Assembly: GCF_030272695.1 (NCBI RefSeq) | Contig: NZ_JARFYN010000066.1 | Coordinates: 1 to 35,728, forward strand | Direction of reading: 5' to 3' | Source: Martinezella calliandrae | Lineage (GTDB): Bacteria > Pseudomonadota > Alphaproteobacteria > Rhizobiales > Rhizobiaceae | Length of the DNA stretch: 35,728 nt | The notes under the pieces: generated by a model | Told to the model about the DNA's origin: nothing | What the model saw: only the letters and a program-made list of their open reading frames with translations | Database searches by the model: none | Program-made: the position numbers and the translations under genes | Part shown: piece by piece, positions 1-7,911 of the stretch | Numbering within the stretch: the stretch's first letter is position 1 | Layout: each line of letters opens with the position of its first letter

Positions 1-939
1 GCCGAGCGTGATCGTCGGATAGAGCTGGGCCTCCGTCACGCCGATCTGAGCGGTCGCAGCAACGAGGTTACGCTCGGCGACGCGGATGTCGGGTCGGTTC
101 CGGATGAGGTCAGCCGGGACGCCCGTGTCGACTCGGCCTCGGAATACCGGTTGGCCACCACCACTATCCAACTGAGCGATAATGATCGCCGACGGCACGT
201 TCAGCAGCGTTGCAATACGATGCAGCGCCTGACGATAACTGATTTCGAGACCCGGAATTTCTGAAAGCGTCGAGTTGACGAGACCTTCGGCCTGGACGAC
301 GTCGAGGCGGGACACGGCGCCGGCATCGAGCTGGAACTTGGTCAATGCAAGCGTCTCGCGGCGGGACTTCAGATTGTCCTGTGCAATCGAAACGAGGGCA
401 TGATAGTAGCGGAGGTTGACATAGCTGTCGGCCAGATCCTGGAGATAGGTCAGGCGAGCGACGTCGACACCGGAGAAAGCCGCATCCAGCGATGCATTGG
501 CGCTTTCCTTGGCACGGCGGTATTGACCCCAGAGGTCAAGCAGCCACGAAGCCGCGGCATTGCCGCTGATGGTATTTTCCGTTTCCCTCTTGGTGCGCTG
601 GCTGCCCTTTTCGCCGTTGGTCTTATGACCGCCGGAGACAAGAAGGCTCGGCATTCCGCCGGCGCCGGCGGTGATGACTTCAGCCTGTGCCTGATTGATG
701 CGTTCCAGCGCCTGCTGGATGCTAAGGTTTTCTGTAAGTCCTTGCTCAACCAAGGCGTTCAGCTTCCTATCGTCGAAGGCTGTCCACCAATGTGAACTCG
801 AGACGTCGCCGTTGACTTTCGTACCGCCCTCCGAGAACGTGGCCAACACCGGCATTTCCGGTGGCTTATGATCGGGGCCGCTGACGCAACCTGCCAGAAG
901 AAGAAGCAAGGCGGGGGCGGCAGTACGACTGGATATCAT
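1..939 (-). CDS. nodT: NodT-family RND efflux outer-membrane lipoprotein (3' end outside window)
   Basis: Outer-membrane channel lipoprotein of the NodT/TolC-like family, which completes tripartite RND or MFS efflux pumps. The 313 residues in the window begin with a lipoprotein signal peptide: a run of Leu followed by LLAGC, with the lipidated Cys at residue 18. The HWWTAFDD stretch typical of this family follows, then long helical segments with many Ala, Gln and Asn. The rest of a protein usually near 480 residues lies beyond base 1. The ATG at 939 is preceded in frame by a GTG at 942 and then a stop, so the start is well bounded, although no strong ribosome site is visible. In Rhizobium leguminosarum nodT follows nodM and nodN. 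Here it lies 29 kb from them but could still serve NolF/NolG; that pairing is inference. The symbol marks the family, not proven nodulation function. Confidence 0.85.
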   Translation of the reverse strand, partial: MISSRTAAPALLLLLAGCVSGPDHKPPEMPVLATFSEGGTKVNGDVSSSHWWTAFDDRKLNALVEQGLTENLSIQQALERINQAQAEVITAGAGGMPSLLVSGGHKTNGEKGSQRTKRETENTISGNAAASWLLDLWGQYRRAKESANASLDAAFSGVDVARLTYLQDLADSYVNLRYYHALVSIAQDNLKSRRETLALTKFQLDAGAVSRLDVVQAEGLVNSTLSEIPGLEISYRQALHRIATLLNVPSAIIIAQLDSGGGQPVFRGRVDTGVPADLIRNRPDIRVAERNLVAATAQIGVTEAQLYPTITLG

Positions 940-981
940 CACATTATTTCACAATTCAATTTACATGATCACTGTCTTGCG

Positions 982-998
982 GGGGTCGACGTGACCCC
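982..998. promoter_or_regulatory. Inverted repeat upstream of the NodT-like gene
   Basis: GGGGTC and GACCCC form perfect 6-base arms around a 5-base spacer, 43 bases upstream of the NodT-like start. A palindrome in that place could be an operator for a TetR- or MarR-type regulator. No regulator gene lies beside it and no promoter elements were confirmed, so the role is a guess. Confidence 0.3.
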
Positions 999-1086
999 AT
1001 GTGTGTCGGCACTTCTGTGACGGCCTGCAGTTCATCGGGATGACTAAATGTCGGAAGAGATCGTTGAGTTCCAGACGCTAGAGGGA

Positions 1087-1422
1087 GGTCGTACATTGTA
1101 AAAAGACATCGATGAACGGAGCCGCTCGACGGACCAGGCTACGGTCGACGGGGCCGCGTCCATGAGAGCCTCGCGCTACGCTTAATCACGACAGCGCGCG
1201 CATGAATCTTCTCCTAGTTGCATATCTCTCGCACGTACTCAGCCCCAAGCGAGCGGCGGCGAGAACGCTGGCGCGTTGTTCGAATGTGCTGAACTCACTC
1301 GGAAGGTGCTGGGTTGGGATCGTCGACCGATAACGAATTGCCAACACCGAATCCCACGGCATCTGTAAGCGCATACTACGGCTCCTTTTTTACTGCTTCA
1401 TAATTCTTCTACTAGCATTTGA
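1087..1422 (-). repeat. Degenerate copy of the nodN leader region (copy 1)
   Basis: This segment matches 30377-30808 in the same orientation. Shared blocks include GGTCGTACATTG, AAGACATCGA, CTCGACGGACCAG, ATGAGAGCCTC and CTTAATCA, and further blocks continue to CTTCTAC. It lacks about 95 bases that the other copy has in the middle. The minus-strand reading frame of copy 2 that opens MKQG is here MKQ followed by a stop, so any small protein is dead in this copy. Homology stops at 1422, just before the place where copy 2 continues into a nod box. The element lies upstream of the NodT-like gene, as the other copy lies upstream of nodN. Confidence 0.8.
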
Positions 1423-1544
1423 AGCTCGCCGGCCTCACGTCAGGCCATTGCGTGAATGGACGGGCGGTTTGGTTCGACACGTGGGCGAACACTTTGGGCC
1501 AATCTGATGGTATCTCGCGGTGAGCGCCCGTTGACGTGCGCACC

Positions 1545-1835
1545 CTAGTCGCACCGTCGACGAAAAACGCCGCAATTCGCTGCGACTTCGACGAATTTAC
1601 CGTGCCCGTTTATAGTGAATGGCGAGCGCTGACGGCCCAAACCCGAGGCTCCGTATTGAAACTCGACGTTCCCTGACGAGCCAATGTTGATACTCATCGT
1701 GGACCCATGTTGATTTTTCGGAGGACTCGAGATGGCACCGATACTTGGAAAATCTTCGCAATGGCTCGTGTCGAGTGCAAAAGGCGAGGCCAAAGCCGTA
1801 ATAAGAAAAGCTGCTGCTGCAACCGTGCAGTTCAT
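1545..1835 (-). CDS. Possible small secreted protein, unrecognised
   Basis: A 96-residue reading frame with a plausible signal peptide: MNCTVAAAAFLITALASPFA, then a mature part rich in Gly, Ser and Asn containing INIGSSGNVEF and ending with a Cys pair (NCGVFRRRC). A GGAG motif lies about 8 bases before the ATG at 1835; the frame is open further upstream to 2000. I do not recognise a family. A 93-codon frame on the plus strand (1732-2013) overlaps it and has an even better ribosome site (GGAGG, 7 bases before ATG), so which strand is coding is undecided. I favour this one for its secretory signal, with low confidence. Confidence 0.35.
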   Translation of the reverse strand: MNCTVAAAAFLITALASPFALDTSHCEDFPSIGAISSPPKNQHGSTMSINIGSSGNVEFQYGASGLGRQRSPFTINGHGKFVEVAANCGVFRRRCD

Positions 1836-2000
1836 AGATCTCGCTCCGTCTACAGGTGGCGGGACCGCCGTTTCACGAGACGGAAGGCTCTTACCCTCAC
1901 CGACGATGTCATCAAAGAACAGGATCTGGACATTAAACGTCTCCGTTGGAATGAATTTCGCAAGTCGTAACGCAAGAGGCATGCCACAAGGCACACCCAT

Positions 2001-2373
2001 TCGTTTTCAATGAATTAGCAAGTTCTTGGCGCCATCCGATGAAACAATGGCGCCACTTTTGTCGAGTTCCCTGCAAATAACGGAGAGGAAATTATTCGTC
2101 TAATGGCGTGGGAGGATTGGAGGTGGAAGGCTCAAATAGCCGACCCCCGGCGAAAGAGCAGAAAGTCAGTGACGGCAGACGTTTTACAAAGCTGCCTCAG
2201 GTATGCGCCGGCGGGCGTGTCCTTGTTGCCGTGGGTGAAAAGGACGGCAATCATCGCATCTGCCAAATGACAAAGCGCCCTCCCCAGCCCCGTCAGCTTA
2301 TACCTTTGTCCTTCGGCCGCTCGACCTTCGGAAGAACAATGCGCCGGACCTGGGGTACTCCATTATTCCGCTG
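2001..2373. other. Stretch without a supportable gene
   Basis: Short open frames exist on both strands, but none has a recognisable product, a convincing ribosome site or a partner gene. I see no repeats or RNA genes here. Confidence 0.5.
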
Positions 2374-3215
2374 CTAATGGGGAGTGGTGGCAGCCCCCGG
2401 CAGGAGTGCCCAGTTTTGTTCGGAAGTGGCACGCCGGTACTCTTCGAACACTGTTCTTATATCGATCTGCTCACGGACTGAATCAACATAAGCGTCGATA
2501 CACTTTCGCTGGTCCTGACTGAACGAAGCATCCGATTGGTTCAATGCCGAACGCACATCCCGGCGTCGCACCATAAACCCTGCCGTCTCACCGTGTTCAA
2601 AATCGTTGGTGATATTCCAGCTTGCCTTGCCAGCATGCAGGTGGTGACGACGCGTTCTGAGTGCGATGATAAAGTAATGCAGGTTGTCAGTGCCGAAGCA
2701 TTCGATGCGCCTCGCGTCGTGATCGGGAAACGTAGCCTCTTTCTGGAGACGCCTGGAATGGATCGACGAGTGAGTGCGCGGCGCTCGTTGCCCCGAACAA
2801 TTCCTTCTGGACGTTGCCCTTAATATCCTCAAGCCTGGCTTCATTCATCCTATCGAAAATATTCTGGCCGACAGCCTCCTCAACTGGGCAATAGCAGCGA
2901 GCAGGCCCACCAACGCACGATCAAACACGCGAGTCTGATAAGGTACGAGCTATAGCGCTCCCAGATCTTACGGCCGGGATGGTCTGCCATCACCTCGTCG
3001 ATGTCAAAGCCACTGACGCACGCGATTTCCCCAAACAAATCGAGGGACAGAGGCACGACTGCAGCTTTCAGCTTCTCCCGTATCGTAGCCACATTTGATG
3101 CTCGCTGTTCGTGCATCTGGTCGGTAGCCGCGCGCAGGATTGCCGGGTCGCCGAATCTGTGCGGAAGGGCATTGTTCTTTTCGTTCTGCGGTGACTCCGG
3201 TTTGCTCAGACCGTC
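2374..3215 (-). pseudogene. Frameshifted gene downstream of abiEii, unrecognised
   Basis: Protein-like sequence continues along the minus strand but changes frame at least twice. The first segment runs from just after the abiEii stop to about 2940 and contains ATIREKLKAAVVPLSLDLFG and GFDIDEVMADHPGRKIWERY. The next lies in another frame around 2880-2760, with FDRMNEARLEDIKGN. The last, at about 2760-2374, contains ECFGTDNLHYFIIALRTR and KCIDAYVDSVREQIDIRT. Each piece reads as ordinary globular protein, not as random translation, so one gene broken by frameshifts is the simplest reading. It follows abiEii in the same direction and could be a third member of that module or an unrelated gene it was inserted beside. 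I do not recognise the family. Confidence 0.5.
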
Positions 3216-3216
3216 C

Positions 3217-4635
3217 TCAATATTGCGTATCCACGAGATAGCCTGTGCGGCCCGGGCACGGATATCCCTGCGGCGTTTTGTGCGGTTTCAGTGAGCTGTC
3301 GTGTGTTTGCCTGCGGAACTTCTTCTGACAGACCGGGCACTGATAGATGTAGGTTGGATGACCGAATGCGTGGGATCGTGCGAGACGGGAGCGACTCAGC
3401 GCCATACCGCCGAACGAGCCGCCAATCCGCGAAGGCGAGATGGTAATTGGCCCCGAGGGTATAAGCTCGACAGCGTAGCGCGGCACAAATGTCTGGGTGG
3501 TCGCGCGCGCGCCGGTGATGCGGTCGACCCGGTAGCTGCGGTGCTCGTTCTTGTTAAGATTAAAGGCGTGCAGGACGATATTACCTTCACTCGTGCGACG
3601 CAGCGAGTAGGGTTCGATGCGCCTTGTCGTGCCCTGATAATCAAGGTCAACACACAGCCTATTTGCGCCCGCGAAGCGGATGATCTCGAGATGCGTCTGC
3701 GATGTATTCGGGATGTCCAGGCCGAACGTGCGGCCGTGAATAACGGACTCGCCCGCCGCTAGCGCGAAGGCAGGCAATTCGACAGGCACTTCACCACCGG
3801 TAAGCCAAGCGAAGAACTCGGGCAGCACGCCCCAGAAATCATCAACGGGTGGCAGGGCTGGAAGCTGGTGCGCCAGCATGGCCGCCCAACTTCCTTCAAC
3901 CGCATCGCGGTGGCTCGCAAGGTCCTCTAGGTTCGGCACCGCAATACCTTTGAACTCGCACTTCTGCCGAAGAACATCAAGGAGCTCAGCGGCACGCGGG
4001 CGCGCTTCGGCGTTCCGAAACAGATTGACGACATCATAGAGATCTCGCGGTCTTGTGCGTTCCGCAAGCGCCCGCACTTTTTCGCCGAAGGTCTCTACAT
4101 AACTATAGGATAGGACTTCGAAGCCGGCCTCCTGCGCATCGCTATAAGAATGGAAAACCGGTGTCCTTACTGGCGGCAGGGCGATGCTCTCATCGGCGGT
4201 GAGATCGAGTTTGATGCGCGGCAGGCGAATAACCGCGACGTGGGGCGAAACAGGCCCTTTGTAGCTCAGCTTGCCTTGGCACGAGATGTTGCCACGTGGG
4301 TTATTAAAGAGGTCGAAGCCCTGTCCTTCAGCAGGCATCTCAAGGCCTGAGCGCTCATAAATCCAATCGCCGATCTCGCCGAAAACACGCTTGAGGAATT
4401 CCTCATTGAGATGGGCTTCATCCGTCAGAGTGAAGTCGAGATCCTCCGAAAACCGGTAGGTCTCGAAATAGCATTTCTTCAAGCACGTTCCGCCTTTGAA
4501 GATCCATGCCTCGCGCAACTCCTCATGCGCGGAAATCCCAGCGAGCGTCCAGCCCAGCACGTAATCCTTCTCGACCACGTCGGGGCGAAGACCAACCTTC
4601 CCTGCTGTTTCCAGGATCTCAGCCTTACTAATCAT
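3217..4635 (-). CDS. AbiEii-family nucleotidyltransferase toxin with WYL-like and zinc-binding C-terminal extensions
   Basis: Toxin of a type IV (AbiE) toxin-antitoxin or abortive-infection system, expected to be a cytosolic nucleotidyltransferase; in characterised relatives such enzymes block translation by modifying tRNA. The N-terminal domain has the DUF1814 hallmarks EKDYVLGW, FKGGT (47-50) and SEDLDF with Asp65 and Asp67, and RPRDLYD near 196-201. The protein is 472 residues, much longer than the usual 250-300. Residues about 313-375 resemble a WYL domain (EPYSLRRTSEGNIVLHAF, then SYRVDRI). The C-terminus carries a probable zinc site made of Cys433, Cys436, His445, His452 and Cys460. The start overlaps the AbiEi gene by 8 bases, implying translational coupling. 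The core call is firm; the extensions are my reading of motifs. Confidence 0.85.
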   Translation of the reverse strand: MISKAEILETAGKVGLRPDVVEKDYVLGWTLAGISAHEELREAWIFKGGTCLKKCYFETYRFSEDLDFTLTDEAHLNEEFLKRVFGEIGDWIYERSGLEMPAEGQGFDLFNNPRGNISCQGKLSYKGPVSPHVAVIRLPRIKLDLTADESIALPPVRTPVFHSYSDAQEAGFEVLSYSYVETFGEKVRALAERTRPRDLYDVVNLFRNAEARPRAAELLDVLRQKCEFKGIAVPNLEDLASHRDAVEGSWAAMLAHQLPALPPVDDFWGVLPEFFAWLTGGEVPVELPAFALAAGESVIHGRTFGLDIPNTSQTHLEIIRFAGANRLCVDLDYQGTTRRIEPYSLRRTSEGNIVLHAFNLNKNEHRSYRVDRITGARATTQTFVPRYAVELIPSGPITISPSRIGGSFGGMALSRSRLARSHAFGHPTYIYQCPVCQKKFRRQTHDSSLKPHKTPQGYPCPGRTGYLVDTQY

Positions 4636-5413
4636 GGCTTGATACTCCGATCCAGGTGGCCGGGACTTTCAGTTTCCAACGTGTCACGACGCGGTCGCAC
4701 GTAAGCGTGGGATCGAGTTTGGCGTAGCCTTTCGTCAGCCGCGCTTTGCATGCGGTGACGAGTGCTGCTCCGAGCTGATGACGTTCTGCCAGGAAACCAA
4801 GGCGTTTGAACACCGCTCCGTTGTCGAGTTGATCGGCATAAGCGATCAGCCGATCCGGCTTGCTGTCATTCTTACGCAGGTAGCGGTCGAGGCAGTCGGC
4901 CACATGTTGGATACCGCCGCCGATCGCCGGATCGTCCAGTATGTCGAGCATGGTCCGATCGATGTCGGAGACGCTGACTTTTGTGTGCGCGCGCCAGACT
5001 GATTTGATGCCGAAGATGCGCGACTCCGAAATCTGGCGCAGCGTGAATTGCGCTCCCCCGCTTTCCTTGATGCGGTTGCGGATGGGACGCGCCGTGAAGA
5101 CAACGATGTCGCGAAATAGTTGCTCCGTAAGGTCCCAATATTCGGCTGCTGTCCGGCCACCGATATAGGCGGGACCAAAGAGCGCGGGAACCAACAGCCA
5201 CGCGTCCGTTACCGTTTGGTCGCTACCACGCATATCCAGCGAAACAGGCGCGTAGATACCCGTGCCGACGCGCTGTAGCCATCCTTGTGCCGCCCATGCT
5301 GACAGAGTCTTGGCGGCCTGGACACGGGAGATGGCGAGCGAGCGCGCTGCATCGTCGATGTGAATGACATCGCCGGCGGCTCGAAGGACGGTGGTTAGCT
5401 TGGGCTTTTTCAT
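4628..5413 (-). CDS. AbiEi-family antitoxin / transcriptional regulator
   Basis: Antitoxin partner of the downstream AbiEii toxin. In known AbiE systems AbiEi binds DNA, represses its own promoter and counters the toxin indirectly (type IV). The 261-residue protein opens with a winged-helix-like region at about residues 5-60 (IDDAARSLAISRVQAAKTLS, then GWLQRVGTGIYAP). The longer AbiEi C-terminal domain follows, with GPAYIGGRTAAEYW and the conserved stretch around SVSDIDRTMLDILDDP. Its stop overlaps the toxin start by 8 bases. There is no ribosome site close to the ATG, and a TACAAT box ends only 5 bases upstream of it, so a leaderless transcript is possible. Confidence 0.85.
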   Translation of the reverse strand: MKKPKLTTVLRAAGDVIHIDDAARSLAISRVQAAKTLSAWAAQGWLQRVGTGIYAPVSLDMRGSDQTVTDAWLLVPALFGPAYIGGRTAAEYWDLTEQLFRDIVVFTARPIRNRIKESGGAQFTLRQISESRIFGIKSVWRAHTKVSVSDIDRTMLDILDDPAIGGGIQHVADCLDRYLRKNDSKPDRLIAYADQLDNGAVFKRLGFLAERHQLGAALVTACKARLTKGYAKLDPTLTCDRVVTRWKLKVPATWIGVSSHD

Positions 5414-5416
5414 AGT

Positions 5417-5445
5417 ATATTGTATGCGCGTCTTTTCAGCAATAT
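5417..5445 (-). promoter_or_regulatory. Putative abiE promoter/operator
   Basis: Directly upstream of abiEi, ATATTG and CAATAT form an inverted pair separated by 17 bases. The proximal arm overlaps a TACAAT -10-like box (minus strand, 5419-5424) placed 5 bases before the ATG. AbiEi proteins are known to bind inverted repeats in their own promoter, which fits. No clear -35 box is visible, so confidence is limited. Confidence 0.35.
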
Positions 5446-5552
5446 GCGGAATTTCTCCATGTCGCCTATACTACCTAAATAGCCAGAAAGCAATGAAAGT
5501 ACAATAAAGACGCAAAAATTCTAGAAAATATGGAAAAATTACGCGTTCGATT

Positions 5553-5598
<46 letters not shown>

Positions 5599-5733
5599 TG
5601 AATTCGTATGTAGAAATATCAATCAAAAGTATTTCGAGGTCCCCTCCAGGCGACAAGGTGTGGTGGGTGAAGACACCTTGTTGACTATTCTTGGATGGCG
5701 AGTTGAAATTTTGACCGACGTCGAGGGCGCATC

Positions 5734-6007
5734 TTATAAAGCTTCGGCCTCCCCGCAATCGGACGCGACGGACCGCCAATTGCCAGCGAGCTGGTCGTAC
5801 ATGCCGCGCAGCAGCTTGCTTATGCGCGGATCGTCCGGCGCCTGATTGGAGTGCATGGACAGCTTCAAACAGCATCGTTTCGGCTAAAAATGGCCAGTCC
5901 GCCGCGTCGCCAAGGTGGCGATCGAACAGCTTTGCCATGAATTTCCGAAGCTGCGGCGCCCCCTTCGATGGTCGTGAGCGCGACGAACAACCCACGGCTT
6001 TGAGCAT
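5734..6007 (-). pseudogene. Frameshifted remnant downstream of the UPF0149 gene
   Basis: Two adjoining minus-strand frames read like one protein. From the ATG at 6007 comes FMAKLFDRHLGDAADWPFLA and TMLFEAVHALQ. After a shift near 5850 the text continues SNQAPDDPRISKLLRGMYDQ and LAGNWRSVASDCGEAEAL, then a stop at 5734. The joined product would be about 90 residues. I do not recognise it. It follows the UPF0149 gene by 26 bases in the same direction and could have been co-transcribed with it. Confidence 0.4.
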
Positions 6008-6033
6008 TGACGGAATCGCAACAGCGCTTTCAG

Positions 6034-6600
6034 TCAGAACTTTTGCTTTGCCCGTTTTGGCATGAAGTAGGTTCGGATATTGACGAGCGCTTCGGCGACG
6101 TCAGCAGCATCCTGGCGGGTCGCTTTCCGTTTTGCCTCGCCGAGCTTGCGAAGTGGCGCGATGATATCCCCGGTGACGGCATGACCGCGAAGGACAGGCC
6201 GCCACAGCTTCGGCGCGTACCCGGTTCCCAGCAAAAAGCAGAGGTCCCAATCGAATGGATCAAAGGTCTGATCATCGATCCTGGTGAACCTGGGCCGGTG
6301 GTCTTTCGGTGTTTCGGAAAGACTCGCCGAGATGCGGTTATACTCCGCAACGATGGTCTGCACGGCACGATGCTCGGTTGTTTCCATCGGCAGATTCAGG
6401 GCGTCCGGACCGGTCAGTTCCGGGATCCATTGGCGTGGATCGATAAACCTCGGTCCGATGATGAGAGCCGTGAGATAACCATCGAGAGCGCTCATTGACC
6501 AGATTGGCGATACTGGACGACGTCCCCTGATAAACGCCTCGAACGCCTCGTCATCAAGCTTCGGTCGTGCGGCCGCCATGCCCTGGCTGTTGTGTGTCAT
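6034..6600 (-). CDS. UPF0149 / YgfB-YecA family protein
   Basis: A 188-residue cytosolic protein of the UPF0149 (YgfB/YecA) family, whose biochemical role is poorly known. The family signature is visible near the N-terminus: MSALDGYLTALIIGPRFIDP followed by an Arg-Gln-Trp motif, then FDPFDWDLCFLLGTGYAPKL around the middle. The C-terminal SEC-C zinc motif found in some longer members is absent; the chain ends in a basic tail (PKRAKQKF). I use the ATG at 6600; a second ATG seven codons later has a slightly better AGGG-like site. The AT-rich 6601-6690 upstream is the likely promoter region. The frameshifted gene at 5734-6007 follows closely. Confidence 0.75.
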   Translation of the reverse strand: MTHNSQGMAAARPKLDDEAFEAFIRGRRPVSPIWSMSALDGYLTALIIGPRFIDPRQWIPELTGPDALNLPMETTEHRAVQTIVAEYNRISASLSETPKDHRPRFTRIDDQTFDPFDWDLCFLLGTGYAPKLWRPVLRGHAVTGDIIAPLRKLGEAKRKATRQDAADVAEALVNIRTYFMPKRAKQKF

Positions 6601-6747
6601 GTCGCTTGGCTTTCTGAAGAGCGATAATACCTAATTGTGAAAAATAAACGGGGATTTTAATTATATATCGGCAACTTACATATTCTGGATGTTAAACACT
6701 GTCACTATCGCGTCTCTCAAATACGCAAAAGTTACAGATATGCCTCT

Positions 6748-6936
6748 TCATCTCGTCGGCATCAACATCGACAAAACGCGCGGACACAACAGGCGGAGGC
6801 CGGCACGCTGGTCCAGCTGATCCGCGGTATCTATGTTGATGCCGATGAGCGGCCAGTGCAATTGCTCCTTCGTCAGGGCCACCACCGTTTCCTGCCGCCG
6901 GGGCCAATGGAACCTGTCATCACCCAATTGTTTCAA
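6748..6936 (-). pseudogene. IS66-family TnpB (Orf2) C-terminal remnant
   Basis: The 62-codon frame opens with GDDRFHWPRRQETVVALTKE followed by QLHWPLIGINID. This resembles the C-terminal end of IS66-type TnpB proteins (pattern: RF-WPR, a variable stretch, LT-EQL-WLL-GIDI). The upstream two thirds of tnpB and the other two IS66 genes are missing, and no terminal inverted repeats were found. It is a scrap of a former insertion sequence. Confidence 0.5.
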
Positions 6937-7032
6937 TCATGAAAAAAAGCAGTTTAATCCGGTCGCGCGACGAATGTAGAAGAGCAAGACCGCCTGACTG
7001 CCGATTCCGAAGGGTTCAAGGTAACAACATTC

Positions 7033-7911
7033 ATGCATGATGCTGTCGTTATTCGTTCAGGTACTGCACAGGCAGTTGTCAACCGAAAAGGAGCAGAGCT
7101 AATTGGGTGGCAGGTCGGTGCAAACGACCTCCTTTGGCCGGGAGACTCCCCAGGTTGGAACCAAACTTGTCCCCTAATGTTCCCTTCATGCGGATGGAGT
7201 GAATCTTCGCTTGTCGAAATAAAAGGGCAATATTATCCGATGCCTGTGCACGGCTTTATCAGTATGCTGGAATTTGACGTGGTTTCGAGCGCAGAAAGTG
7301 AGGTGACATTAGAAGCATCTGACGATGAATTCACGAAAACAATGTTTCCATTTTATTTTCTTTTCAGGATAACGTATAAAATTGTGGATAGTAGACTGAA
7401 CATTGATATTTCCGTAAAGAACAAGTCCCATAGTGCATTTTTACCTTATTCCATCGGAATACATCCCGGATTTAAATGGCCGTTGCTGTCTCCGCGCAAA
7501 GATAGCTGGCGGCTGCAGTTCGAGAAATCGGAATCCCCCCTCGTCCCGAGCATATCTTCCCAAGGGCTAATTCAAGGTGACCAACGAAAAATTTCATTCC
7601 ACGGACGGTGCCTTCATCTAGATGAAAGCCTTTTCCAAAATGAAGCCCTTTGTTTTTTGAATGCGAACAGTAAAAGGCTATCGCTTGTTGGAGAGAAGGT
7701 CACGATTAGAATTGACGCGCCAGATGCACGCAACTGGGTTGTATGGTCTCTCCCAAAGCAGGACTTTCTGGCGTTAGAACCATGTACCGGTCACGGTGAC
7801 ATAGAGGGCAGACGCATTCCATTTGACGAGCGGGAATATAATGTCAACCTCGCCCCAGGAGAAGAGCAACAATTCCGAGTACGATTTGAGTTTTTGCAGC
7901 ATGAAGATTAG
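7033..7911 (+). CDS. Aldose 1-epimerase family protein (LacX-like)
   Basis: Predicted cytosolic sugar mutarotase-fold enzyme, 292 residues, normal for the LacX branch of the aldose 1-epimerase family, which interconverts alpha and beta anomers of hexoses. Visible signatures are GAELIGWQVGANDLLWPGD at the N-terminus, FPSCGW, PMPVHGF with the conserved His, PYSIGIHPGFKWP with the second conserved His, and LALEPCTGHGD, whose Glu would be the catalytic base. The gene is clearly richer in A and T than its neighbours, which points to separate acquisition. It stands alone: the flanks are an IS66 remnant and 1.2 kb without intact genes. The natural substrate is not predictable. An AAGG site lies somewhat far (about 10 bases) before the ATG. 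Confidence 0.85.
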   Translation: MHDAVVIRSGTAQAVVNRKGAELIGWQVGANDLLWPGDSPGWNQTCPLMFPSCGWSESSLVEIKGQYYPMPVHGFISMLEFDVVSSAESEVTLEASDDEFTKTMFPFYFLFRITYKIVDSRLNIDISVKNKSHSAFLPYSIGIHPGFKWPLLSPRKDSWRLQFEKSESPLVPSISSQGLIQGDQRKISFHGRCLHLDESLFQNEALCFLNANSKRLSLVGEKVTIRIDAPDARNWVVWSLPKQDFLALEPCTGHGDIEGRRIPFDEREYNVNLAPGEEQQFRVRFEFLQHED

